From the NCBI GenBank assembly GCA_910579395.1, contig CAJTUC010000044.1:1-27424 (forward strand): a DNA stretch of 27,424 nt, written 5' to 3'. The stretch is from an uncultured Lachnospiraceae bacterium. Its GTDB lineage: Bacteria; Bacillota; Clostridia; Lachnospirales; Lachnospiraceae. The notes under the pieces were generated by a model. That model saw only the letters and a program-made list of their open reading frames with translations. It ran no database searches and was not told the DNA's origin. Numbering within the stretch: the first letter of the stretch is position 1; every line of letters starts with the position of its first letter. A program made the translations under genes and the position numbers. This document shows, piece by piece, positions 15,986-22,117 of the stretch.

Positions 15986-17218
15986 ATGTTCGTATTATAT
16001 AATGAAAAAACAAAGTTTCCGGTAAAGATATGGTTGGAAAATGAAAGTCAGCTTGAGGAGAATTGTCTGGAACAGGCATATCATCTTTCACAGCTTCCGT
16101 TTCTTCACAAATGGGTATGCCTGATGCCGGATACCCATGCAGGAAAAGGAATGCCGATTGGCGGTGTCATCGCGGCAAAGGACGTGATCATACCAAATGC
16201 GGTAGGTGTTGATATAGGATGCGGCATGGATTTTATACCGACCAATATACGTGTAGAGGATATCCGGGAGATTCAGACCGGCAACGGTACGCTCATACAG
16301 GCAATTATCGGCAGCATCATGCGGGGAATTCCGCTGAATACGGAGCGGTACAGGGAGCCGCAGGAGTCGGAAGTTCTTGACCGGGCCAAACAGGAGATAG
16401 AGAAGTATGCGGAAAATACAGAACTGCTTCCGCTGATCGATGACGGTTATTTTCAGGTCGGAAGTCTGGGCGGCGGCAATCATTTTATCGAACTGCAGGA
16501 GGATGAGAACGGTTATCTCTGCGTGATGATTCATTCCGGCAGCCGCCATCTCGGCAAGGCAATCTGCGACTATTTTCACGAAAAGGCGAGAGAGTTGAAC
16601 TGCCTCTGGTACAGCGAGGTAAAGGACGAACATCGTCTGGCCTTTTTACCCGTGCATACAAAAGAGGGACAGCAGTACATACGGTGGATGAATCTCGCGA
16701 TGGATTACGCTTTTGAGAACCGCGCCCGTATGCTGGAAAAGACCTGTGCCATCGTAAAAGAGCTGATAGAGAAAAATACGGAATTTGTCGTAGAATTCGG
16801 CGAAGAAGTGAACTGCCATCATAACTATGCGGCATTGGAAAATCATTATGATGCCAATGTCTGGGTGCACCGCAAAGGTGCGGTCAGGGTGCGGGAAGGC
16901 GAGAAGGCCGTCATACCGGGCGCGATGGGTTCCTACAGCTATGTGGCGGAAGGAAAGGGGAACAAAGAATCCTTCTGCACTTCTTCCCACGGGGCAGGCA
17001 GAAGTTATTCCCGGAGCGGAGCGATGCAGGCTTTTACGGTAGAAAAGGTCATGGTGGATTTGAAAGAACAGGGCGTCGTGCTTGGAAAGCGTAAGAAAAA
17101 CGATGTGGCCGAGGAGTGCAGGTTCGCCTATAAAGATATCGACCAGGTTATGGCACAGCAGATGGATCTGGTCACACCGATTCGGAAGTTGAAAACGGTC
17201 GGTGTTATTAAAGGCTAG
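15986..17218 (+). CDS. rtcB: RNA-splicing/repair ligase RtcB
   Basis: Joins RNA 2',3'-cyclic phosphate or 3'-phosphate ends to 5'-OH ends, using GTP and Mn2+. The 410-residue length matches E. coli RtcB. All hallmark residues are visible: Asp76 and Cys79 in GVDIGCGM, His166 in GGGNHF, His183 in HSGSRHLG, His279 in CHHN, and the nucleophile His335, guanylylated in the family, in SSHGAGRSYSRSG. I start at ATG 15986, after AAAAGGAGG; an in-frame GTG at 15962 precedes that ribosome site. Archease, RtcA and PrfH are not in the window. Downstream come a tRNA-mimic RNA and a slipin gene, a context that points to RNA repair rather than mRNA splicing. Confidence 0.96.
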   Translation: MFVLYNEKTKFPVKIWLENESQLEENCLEQAYHLSQLPFLHKWVCLMPDTHAGKGMPIGGVIAAKDVIIPNAVGVDIGCGMDFIPTNIRVEDIREIQTGNGTLIQAIIGSIMRGIPLNTERYREPQESEVLDRAKQEIEKYAENTELLPLIDDGYFQVGSLGGGNHFIELQEDENGYLCVMIHSGSRHLGKAICDYFHEKARELNCLWYSEVKDEHRLAFLPVHTKEGQQYIRWMNLAMDYAFENRARMLEKTCAIVKELIEKNTEFVVEFGEEVNCHHNYAALENHYDANVWVHRKGAVRVREGEKAVIPGAMGSYSYVAEGKGNKESFCTSSHGAGRSYSRSGAMQAFTVEKVMVDLKEQGVVLGKRKKNDVAEECRFAYKDIDQVMAQQMDLVTPIRKLKTVGVIKG

Positions 17219-17219
17219 C

Positions 17220-17364
17220 GTGAGAAGAACTTCTAGAGCTCACAGCAAAGGTTGCTTCGTGAAGAAGTTCTACGATTTGCCAGAGGCAAATCTTTCTCAC
17301 ACCGAAGAATGCCAAAAAACGGGCATTCTTCATTCGGAAGAACGTCTGGAATACAGCGTTCTTC
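17220..17364 (+). ncRNA. Multibranched structured region directly after rtcB
   Basis: The region begins 2 bases after the rtcB stop. A closing stem GTGAGAA/TTCTCAC (17220-17226 with 17294-17300) encloses two arms: GAACTTC/GAAGTTC (17227-17233 with 17264-17270, containing GCAA-agg-TTGC) and an 8-bp hairpin GATTTGCC-aga-GGCAAATC (17274-17292). Two more hairpins follow: AAGAATGCC/GGCATTCTT (17305-17313 with 17322-17330) and GAAGAACG-CTG/CAG-CGTTCTTC (17337-17364). There is no T tract, so these are not ordinary terminators. It may be a 3'-UTR element, a non-coding RNA or a palindromic intergenic repeat. Confidence 0.5.
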
Positions 17365-17474
17365 TCAAAAAATATCGGAAATAATTTATTATGCGCGGGT
17401 ATTGGGAGTTACTTCCTGCCCGGCGGTGCCGGCAGCGTGCTGTCAGGTATATCATAAATATTTCACCAAACTTA

Positions 17475-17580
17475 ACTTGGGGTTAAGAGAACATTGTGAT
17501 GTCGAGGGTTCGACTCCCTCCCGTGTGAACGGTAGCTCAGTGGGTAGAGTGCACAACAAAATGGAAAAGACCTGTCAAGT
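17475..17580 (+). ncRNA. YrlA-like bacterial Y RNA: circularly permuted tRNA mimic
   Basis: In order: TTGTG (17494-17498, anticodon-stem 3' strand), ATGTC (5-nt variable loop), T arm GAGGG-TTCGACT-CCCTC (17504-17520), CCGT, tetraloop GTGA, ACGG (17521-17532, closed acceptor stem), TA (U8-A9), D arm GCTC-AGTGGGTA-GAGT (17535-17550), G26, and CACAA (17552-17556), which pairs with TTGTG. U8/A14, G15/C48, G18G19 and the T-loop TTC and A58 are all present. An outer helix, 17475-17484 with 17569-17580 (10 bp, 2-base bulge GT), extends it across an asymmetric internal loop. Family knowledge: YrlA Y RNAs mimic tRNA without a CCA end and have a kinked anticodon-like stem; Y RNAs tether Ro60 to effectors. 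The transcript ends are unknown. Confidence 0.7.
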
Positions 17581-17581
17581 C

Positions 17582-17598
17582 TGCGGTTCGAATCCGCG
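17582..17598 (+). ncRNA. Second T-arm-like hairpin
   Basis: TGCGG-TTCGAAT-CCGCG is a canonical T arm (5-bp stem with one U-G, 7-base T loop), right after the outer helix of the tRNA mimic. The 7 bases that follow (CTAAAAG) cannot pair with the bases ahead of the D arm, so it does not complete an ordinary tRNA. It may be part of the Y-like RNA's 3' end or a relic of a second mimic. Confidence 0.5.
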
Positions 17599-17599
17599 C

Positions 17600-18012
17600 T
17601 AAAAGAATGCTTATGTCCTGCTTTCGGCACATTCTGTATCCTTACGGGTACAAAATGAGGAGCAGACCGGACAGAACATCGTCCGCTCTGCGTGCAATCG
17701 GCCTGATGCCTGAAGGCTTGGGATACCGCAGGATGGAAAGAGGGAACAACAGGATGCGAAAGTTTTATCTTACGGGCAATGGGCCGCGTGCTGTGCCTGT
17801 GCAGAAAAAACGGTGCATCCCTGCCCTTCCTTCCGACCGTCTGCTGAACAAAACTTCCGCATTGTGCCGATGAAAGCAGCGATAGGAGCATTTGTAAAAA
17901 ATGGTGAAAATTGATTTGGAGTTTGTCAGAAGTAAAACTTGTTTGGTCTGCGCGATAGTTTGTGCTGACGCCTGCAGCGTCTGACACGAACATTCCAGGC
18001 CGGGAAAGGAGT
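17600..18012 (+). other. Structured non-coding stretch before the slipin gene
   Basis: No supported protein gene. It contains several hairpins: a long imperfect one at 17618-17665 (CTGCT/AGCAG outside, TGTATCC-TTAC-GGGTACA inside), GGAC/GTCC at about 17669-17684, and GACGC-ctgca-GCGTC at 17967-17981 in the slipin leader. A possible promoter TTGATT-16-TAAAAC lies at 17911-17938. The density of structure suggests that the non-coding RNA or leader could extend through here. Confidence 0.4.
17911..17938 (+). promoter_or_regulatory. Possible promoter of the slipin gene
   Basis: TTGATT (17911-17916) and TAAAAC (17933-17938), 16 bases apart, ~85 bases ahead of the slipin start. The match is moderate. 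Confidence 0.35.
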
Positions 18013-18024
18013 ATGGTTATAAAA

Positions 18025-19134
18025 ATGAAGTATATCATAAAGGATAATCAGGCAGGATTTGTATTGAAGAACGGTGTATTCCAGAAGATAATCACGGCAG
18101 GGATTTGGTATTTCCCGAAGATGCTGGGATATCAGGTGGAAGTAGAAGAGATGACGGGAGAGCTCGGCTATATGGATATCCCGTATCAGGTGCTGGCAAA
18201 GGATGCAGCCTTTCGGGGAGCTGTCGTACATAGGGAAATACCGGACGGTTTTGCGGGTTTTATCTATGTGAACGGCAAGCTGACGGCTTTTGCGAATCGG
18301 AAAGAATATACTTTCTGGAACGTGTTCGATAAGTATGAGATTAAGATTGTGCCAATGACGGAAACGGAGATGGGTACGGAAGTGACAAAGCAAATGCTTG
18401 CGCTCATTCCGAGCAAGTTCTATACCAGCATACAGGTAGGAGAAGGGGAAACAGGGCTCGTATATTATGACAATATTTTGCAGAGGCAGCTTTCCAAGGG
18501 TGTATACCGTTTCTGGAATTATACGCATAATATTACTTACACGGTGCTCGATATGAGGCAGAAGGAACTGGATATTGTAGGGCAGGAGATTCTTACAAAG
18601 GATAAGATCGGCATCCGGATGAATATCGCCTGTATGTACAAGATACGGGATGCGGTGGAATTTACCGCGGCCATATCAGACCTGAAGGGACAGCTTTATT
18701 CCGCGGTACAGCTCGTTATCCGGGCGATCGTCGGCAATTACAGGCTGGATGAGATATTGGAGGCAAAGGAGCAGATTTCCGGTGAAATCTATACGGCGTT
18801 GAAGGCAAAAGAAGCGATGTTCTGCGTAAACTTTCTGACCGCCGGCATCAAGGACATCATTCTGCCCGGTGAGATCAGGGAAATCATGAATTCCGTACTC
18901 GTTGCGGAAAAGACCGCACAGGCAAACGTGATCTCCAGAAGAGAAGAGGTGGCATCCACCAGGTCATTGCTCAATACGGCGAAGTTGATGGATGAGAACC
19001 GGACTCTTTACAAGCTGAAGGAACTCGAGTATTTGGAGCGGATTTGCGAAAAGGTCGGCGATATATCCGTAAACGGCAACGCAGGCATCATAGAGCAGTT
19101 GGGAAAAATGATGGGAACGGGACAGGCAGTATGA
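18025..19134 (+). CDS. Slipin/SPFH (band 7) domain protein
   Basis: A ~369-residue SPFH protein without a clear N-terminal membrane span. Three copies of a strand motif (IKDNQAGFVLKNG, IPDGFAGFIYVNGKL and VGEGETGLVYYDNIL, each followed by a G/pattern-F-W segment) precede the SPFH core (DMRQKELDIVGQEILTKDKIGIRMNIACMYKI, AVQLVIRAIVGNYRLDEILEAKEQI). A helical C-terminal part follows. SPFH proteins form oligomeric scaffolds. Slipin-type genes are found beside rtcB and Y RNA/Ro genes in some bacteria, from memory of the RNA-repair literature. Start choice: GGAG ends at 18011, so ATG 18013 is too close and ATG 18025 is a little far; I take 18025. The 3' end contains its own terminator. Confidence 0.85.
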   Translation: MKYIIKDNQAGFVLKNGVFQKIITAGIWYFPKMLGYQVEVEEMTGELGYMDIPYQVLAKDAAFRGAVVHREIPDGFAGFIYVNGKLTAFANRKEYTFWNVFDKYEIKIVPMTETEMGTEVTKQMLALIPSKFYTSIQVGEGETGLVYYDNILQRQLSKGVYRFWNYTHNITYTVLDMRQKELDIVGQEILTKDKIGIRMNIACMYKIRDAVEFTAAISDLKGQLYSAVQLVIRAIVGNYRLDEILEAKEQISGEIYTALKAKEAMFCVNFLTAGIKDIILPGEIREIMNSVLVAEKTAQANVISRREEVASTRSLLNTAKLMDENRTLYKLKELEYLERICEKVGDISVNGNAGIIEQLGKMMGTGQAV

Positions 19135-19152
19135 TCAATACTGCCTGTTTTT
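19122..19152 (+). terminator. Terminator overlapping the slipin stop codon
   Basis: An 11-bp perfect stem ACAGGCAGTAT/ATACTGCCTGT (19122-19132 with 19138-19148), loop GATCA, then a run of T (19148-19152). The stop TGA (19132-19134) is at the top of the stem. Confidence 0.85.
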
Positions 19153-19351
19153 GACGAAAGGATACGAGGAAACTGAGGTTTCTGATATCATGGAAGAAGT
19201 GGGCGGAGCCAAGGGGATGTTCTACCGCTTTTTTCAAAGCAAAGAAGAAGTCATGCAGGCTCTCGGCGACAGGATGTTTTTCCGGAACAATCGCAGATGT
19301 TCTATGGTTTTTTGTTCGACGGGTTCCATGATGCGGTCTATCTGGTGCTGA
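19139..19351 (+). pseudogene. TetR-family regulator fragment
   Basis: The frame reads YCLFLTKGYEETEVSDIMEEVGGAKGMFYRFFQSKEEVMQAL, the typical TetR helix-turn-helix from the end of helix 1 through helix 4. The first ~15 residues are missing, replaced by the slipin terminator, and there is no start or ribosome site. After about 19280 similarity stops. A shifted frame, 19297-19488, continues with one hydrophobic span (YLVLIPTGVIAGAVGFLS) and a charged tail that I do not recognise. Its end overlaps the oppositely oriented permease gene. I read it as a truncated relic. Confidence 0.6.
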
Positions 19352-19389
19352 TTCCTACGGGCGTGATTGCGGGAGCAGTCGGGTTTTTA

Positions 19390-20730
19390 TCAAGAGGGGT
19401 GTTTGGGAGAATGGGGAAGTTTTATAATCTGCCGCCCCATGATCCATATCACGAAAAAGTAACAGAGGCAGAAGAAGAAAGTACATAACCAAAACGCACC
19501 GGTGAATTTGAAAAGAACGTTGCGCATGGAAAGCGGCAGTACCAGGTTCATTTTCCGGTTCAGCAGCGGTATGCAGAAAGAAAATAACAGCGAGGCCATC
19601 GTCATTGGGAAAAGTAGTTTTACCACAATTTGTTGTATGACAAGCATTTTGATCTGCCGGCTGCTTTTTCCGATATAATGCAGTATCCGGATGTTTTGGG
19701 TATTCTGCCGCAGTTCGATGATCTGGTGCAGCGACAGGATGGAAAAATAAATGACCGTAAATACGATATAGATGCCAATCTGCAAAGTGCCCATCCATTG
19801 CTGCCTGTCTATGGCAAAAAGCCGGATTTCCGGCTGCAGCATCAACATGCCGGTCTCAAAAGCAGCTGCGGAAAATAAGAAGCACATACAGAAAACGGTA
19901 TTTGTAACGGCTGCCGTTCTTATGTTGGACGTCATCGCGGCCGTGAGATATAATCTGTCTTTTTGATAGAGTGTAACGGCCTGTTTTTTCCGGCGTGCAT
20001 ACAGAAAACCAAGGCACCACTCATAAAAGGCGGAAATGGACAGCAAAAGCGGGATTGCCACGGTGGATACGAGCGGCATGATGTCCTTTTCCGGCAGGAA
20101 AACGATTCCGCACACGATGCCGGCTAGGCACACGAAACTGATACAAAAGACAATGCCCCAATTTTTATAGTTATTCTTATTTTTCACTGTTTGATTATAA
20201 TTCTTTTCGTGCATCAGATCCCGAATCTGCAGTTTATCCAGACGATATTTTAAAGAAAGCGCACTTACCACTTCAATCATGGAAAAGTAGAAAAAGGTAT
20301 GGAGCAGGCTTTCTGCATAGAGAGAGCCGGAAATATGAAAGCTATGGAAAAATAAGGTGAAACCCAAAAGTCCGTATAAAACGAAACCGATTGCCGTTCC
20401 GGCTAAGAAGCAGAAGAGTCCGAGCAGCAGAATTTCGTAAAGGAACAGATTTGTCAGTTCCTTTCTTTTCATACCGAGCAGTAAGTAGTTTGCGAACTCC
20501 TTGGCGCGTTGCTTCAGCATAAAGGTGTTGTTATATCCGGCCAGAACGACTTGAATCATCGTGATCAGCAGCGGGAAAGAAACTGCCTGAAAACCAGCCG
20601 ATTTTCCCGTGATGGTAATGCAGTTGGATACTTCCATGACTGCTGACAGGGCAGTCATCGTTACAATATATAATAGATAATCTGCGAAAGAACGCTTCGC
20701 GTTTCGGATCGATAATTTAAAGTACGTCAT
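19390..20730 (-). CDS. BceB/FtsX-type ABC transporter permease, short form
   Basis: A 446-residue membrane protein with about ten spans in the BceB pattern: an N-terminal span, FtsX-like cores near residues 60-160 and 370-440, and the typical QRAKEFANYLLLGMKRKELTNL segment. BceB permeases (~650 residues) have a ~200-residue external domain between spans 7 and 8. Here only ~20 residues join those spans (around QPEIRLFAIDRQQW). Such systems act in antimicrobial peptide resistance or signalling. The start overlaps the end of the ATPase gene by 14 bases, so the two are translationally coupled. No histidine kinase is adjacent. Confidence 0.85.
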   Translation of the reverse strand: MTYFKLSIRNAKRSFADYLLYIVTMTALSAVMEVSNCITITGKSAGFQAVSFPLLITMIQVVLAGYNNTFMLKQRAKEFANYLLLGMKRKELTNLFLYEILLLGLFCFLAGTAIGFVLYGLLGFTLFFHSFHISGSLYAESLLHTFFYFSMIEVVSALSLKYRLDKLQIRDLMHEKNYNQTVKNKNNYKNWGIVFCISFVCLAGIVCGIVFLPEKDIMPLVSTVAIPLLLSISAFYEWCLGFLYARRKKQAVTLYQKDRLYLTAAMTSNIRTAAVTNTVFCMCFLFSAAAFETGMLMLQPEIRLFAIDRQQWMGTLQIGIYIVFTVIYFSILSLHQIIELRQNTQNIRILHYIGKSSRQIKMLVIQQIVVKLLFPMTMASLLFSFCIPLLNRKMNLVLPLSMRNVLFKFTGAFWLCTFFFCLCYFFVIWIMGRQIIKLPHSPKHPS

Positions 20731-21796
20731 GTCCTTCTCCTTCTATCCATGTTATTTTTTCCAGAATCTTTGCAAAAAAGGCCTGTTTATTTTCCTGCTC
20801 GCGATGAAGTGAGGCTTTTATTCTGCCATCCCGCATGAAGTAGAGTCTGTCGCAGTAACTTGCCGCCATGACATCATGAGTGACCATTAAGATCGTTGCG
20901 TGGTATTCGCTGCAGAGCGTGGAAAAGGTGTTAAGTAACTGTTTAGCGGCATTAGAATCCAGTGCACCGGTCGGCTCGTCGGCCAATATGATGTCCGGAT
21001 TTGCTGCGATGGCGCGTGCACAGGCACAGCGCTGCCGCTGTCCGCCGGATACTTCATAGGGAAATTTATCCAGTATGGAAGAAATCGCGAGTTTTTCGGA
21101 CAGATTTTGAATCGTCGGGCCGATGCTTTCTTTCGGAACTTCTTTAATCGTCAGGGCAAGTGCAATGTTTTCATAAATGGTCAGCGTATTGAGCAGGTTA
21201 TACTCCTGAAAGACAAATCCCAAATGCTCCCGACGGAAATCCGCAGTTTCGCCTTCCGGAATATCCGTTATCGTCTGACCGTTTATTTTGATTGTTCCAT
21301 TTGTCGGCTTGTCAATCGTTGCAATCAGATTGAGCAGCGTTGTTTTGCCAGAGCCGGAGGCACCCATGATTCCGACAAAGCTGCCGTAAGGTATTTGAAA
21401 ACTTACATTGTTTACAGCCAAAACGGAATTGCTTTCGCTTTTATATATTTTGGAAACATTCTGCACTTCTAAAACAGTTTGGGATGCAGTTATGTTTTCA
21501 TTGGTTTTGCCGCCATCATGTCCCAGCCAGTTTGTAATGACCTCCAGCAGTACCGCGTCCGTTTTTTCTTTCAGGTTTTCTTCCGGAATACATTCGCCGG
21601 CAAATAATTCATTTAAAGTGATGTCCAATAAGTTACACAACGGAACAAACAGGGACAAGTCCGGCAGGGAACGCCCGGTCTCCCATTTGGAGACTGCTTT
21701 GTCGGTGATTTCCAGTTTTTCCGCTAATTGATTCTGTGTCCATCCTTTCGCCCTGCGGCGTTCGGAAATAAAGGCGCCGATTTTGTTTTGGTTCAT
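20717..21796 (-). CDS. XRE helix-turn-helix / ABC ATPase fusion protein
   Basis: A 359-residue protein with two domains. Residues ~5-62 form an XRE HTH (ERRRAKGWTQNQLAEKLEITDKAVSKWETGRSLPDLSLFVPLCNLLDITLNELF). After a ~40-residue linker, residues ~105-330 are a BceA/LolD-type ABC ATPase with Walker A GASGSGKTT, Q-loop FQEYNLLN, signature VSGGQRQR, Walker B IILADEPTGALD and THD. It should power the overlapping permease and could also bind DNA, coupling transporter state to its own expression; that is inference. AGGAGGT lies 8 bases ahead of ATG 21796. Confidence 0.93.
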   Translation of the reverse strand: MNQNKIGAFISERRRAKGWTQNQLAEKLEITDKAVSKWETGRSLPDLSLFVPLCNLLDITLNELFAGECIPEENLKEKTDAVLLEVITNWLGHDGGKTNENITASQTVLEVQNVSKIYKSESNSVLAVNNVSFQIPYGSFVGIMGASGSGKTTLLNLIATIDKPTNGTIKINGQTITDIPEGETADFRREHLGFVFQEYNLLNTLTIYENIALALTIKEVPKESIGPTIQNLSEKLAISSILDKFPYEVSGGQRQRCACARAIAANPDIILADEPTGALDSNAAKQLLNTFSTLCSEYHATILMVTHDVMAASYCDRLYFMRDGRIKASLHREQENKQAFFAKILEKITWIEGEGHDVL

Positions 21797-21814
21797 TATA
21801 TACGACCTCCTGTC

Positions 21815-21834
21815 TGTGTTACTTTGTGTTACAT
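21815..21834. promoter_or_regulatory. 10-bp-phased direct repeat, candidate XRE operator
   Basis: GTGTTAC occurs at 21816-21822 and 21826-21832, exactly one helical turn apart (TGTGTTACTT / TGTGTTACAT). On the minus strand it lies between a -10 box TATAAT (21833-21838) and the ribosome site of the XRE-ABC gene, where a repressor would block transcription. The -35 region is weak. Confidence 0.5.
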
Positions 21835-21931
21835 TATATAGTTTCGATGGAAAAAGGGAAACCTACTGACGGTAGAGTTTTGGAAAATGCCGGTTTTGAA
21901 AAAATGGTGTAGAAAAATATTCCATATTGTG

Positions 21932-21959
21932 TTGACGTTGTAATCATAAGTGATATTAT
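21932..21959 (+). promoter_or_regulatory. Promoter for the small ORF/LprI-like lipoprotein pair
   Basis: TTGACG (21932-21937) and TATTAT (21954-21959) are 16 bases apart. GAGGAAAG lies shortly downstream, ahead of the small frame at 21980. Confidence 0.6.
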
Positions 21960-21979
21960 AGAACGATGAGGAAAGAACG

Positions 21980-22117
21980 ATAGATAAAATTGGCGTGTTT
22001 TTGACTTTTGGTTTGGGAGCCATAACAACGTTGCTTAGATTCTTTTCAACAGGAAACAAAATTAAAAAGGTAGAAAGAGTAAAAAATAAAAGGCATAAGT
22101 CAGGGAGAAAAGCATGA
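21980..22117 (+). CDS. Possible small basic membrane peptide, start unresolved
   Basis: An open frame encodes DKIGVFLTFGLGAITTLLRFF, then a polar, Lys/Arg-rich tail ending RHKSGRKA. That is one hydrophobic span plus a basic tail, ~45 residues. AGGAAAG lies 5 bases before an ATA codon at 21980, which would be an unusual start; GTG at 21995 is the other choice. The stop overlaps the next gene's start (ATGA, 22114-22117). A good promoter lies just upstream. It is too short for a family call. Confidence 0.4.
   Translation: MDKIGVFLTFGLGAITTLLRFFSTGNKIKKVERVKNKRHKSGRKA

Noticed and set aside
17471..17487. A tRNA-Pro-like anticodon arm (CTTAA-CTTGGGG-TTAAG, anticodon TGG)
   Set aside because: No D arm or acceptor upstream, and 16 bases separate it from the T arm. 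The same bases pair better with 17569-17580 as the outer helix of the mimic.
17526..17605. An ordinary tRNA using the D arm and the second T arm
   Set aside because: The distance from D stem to T stem is 31 bases (23 expected), no anticodon stem forms at the right place, and TGAACGG cannot pair with CTAAAAG. The permuted reading satisfies every stem.
17607..17873. Plus-strand open frame of 88 codons
   Set aside because: No ribosome site, Arg/Cys/Pro-rich low-plausibility sequence, and it lies over hairpins.
17472..18038. Minus-strand open frame of 188 codons across the rtcB-slipin gap
   Set aside because: Its end (GRESNPRHH) is the usual antisense translation of T-arm sequence, it has no ribosome site, and it covers the structured RNA region and the slipin leader.
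19297..19488. A separate small membrane protein gene after the TetR fragment
   Set aside because: No ribosome site, overlaps the convergent permease gene by ~100 bases, and has no recognisable family; treated as part of the relic.
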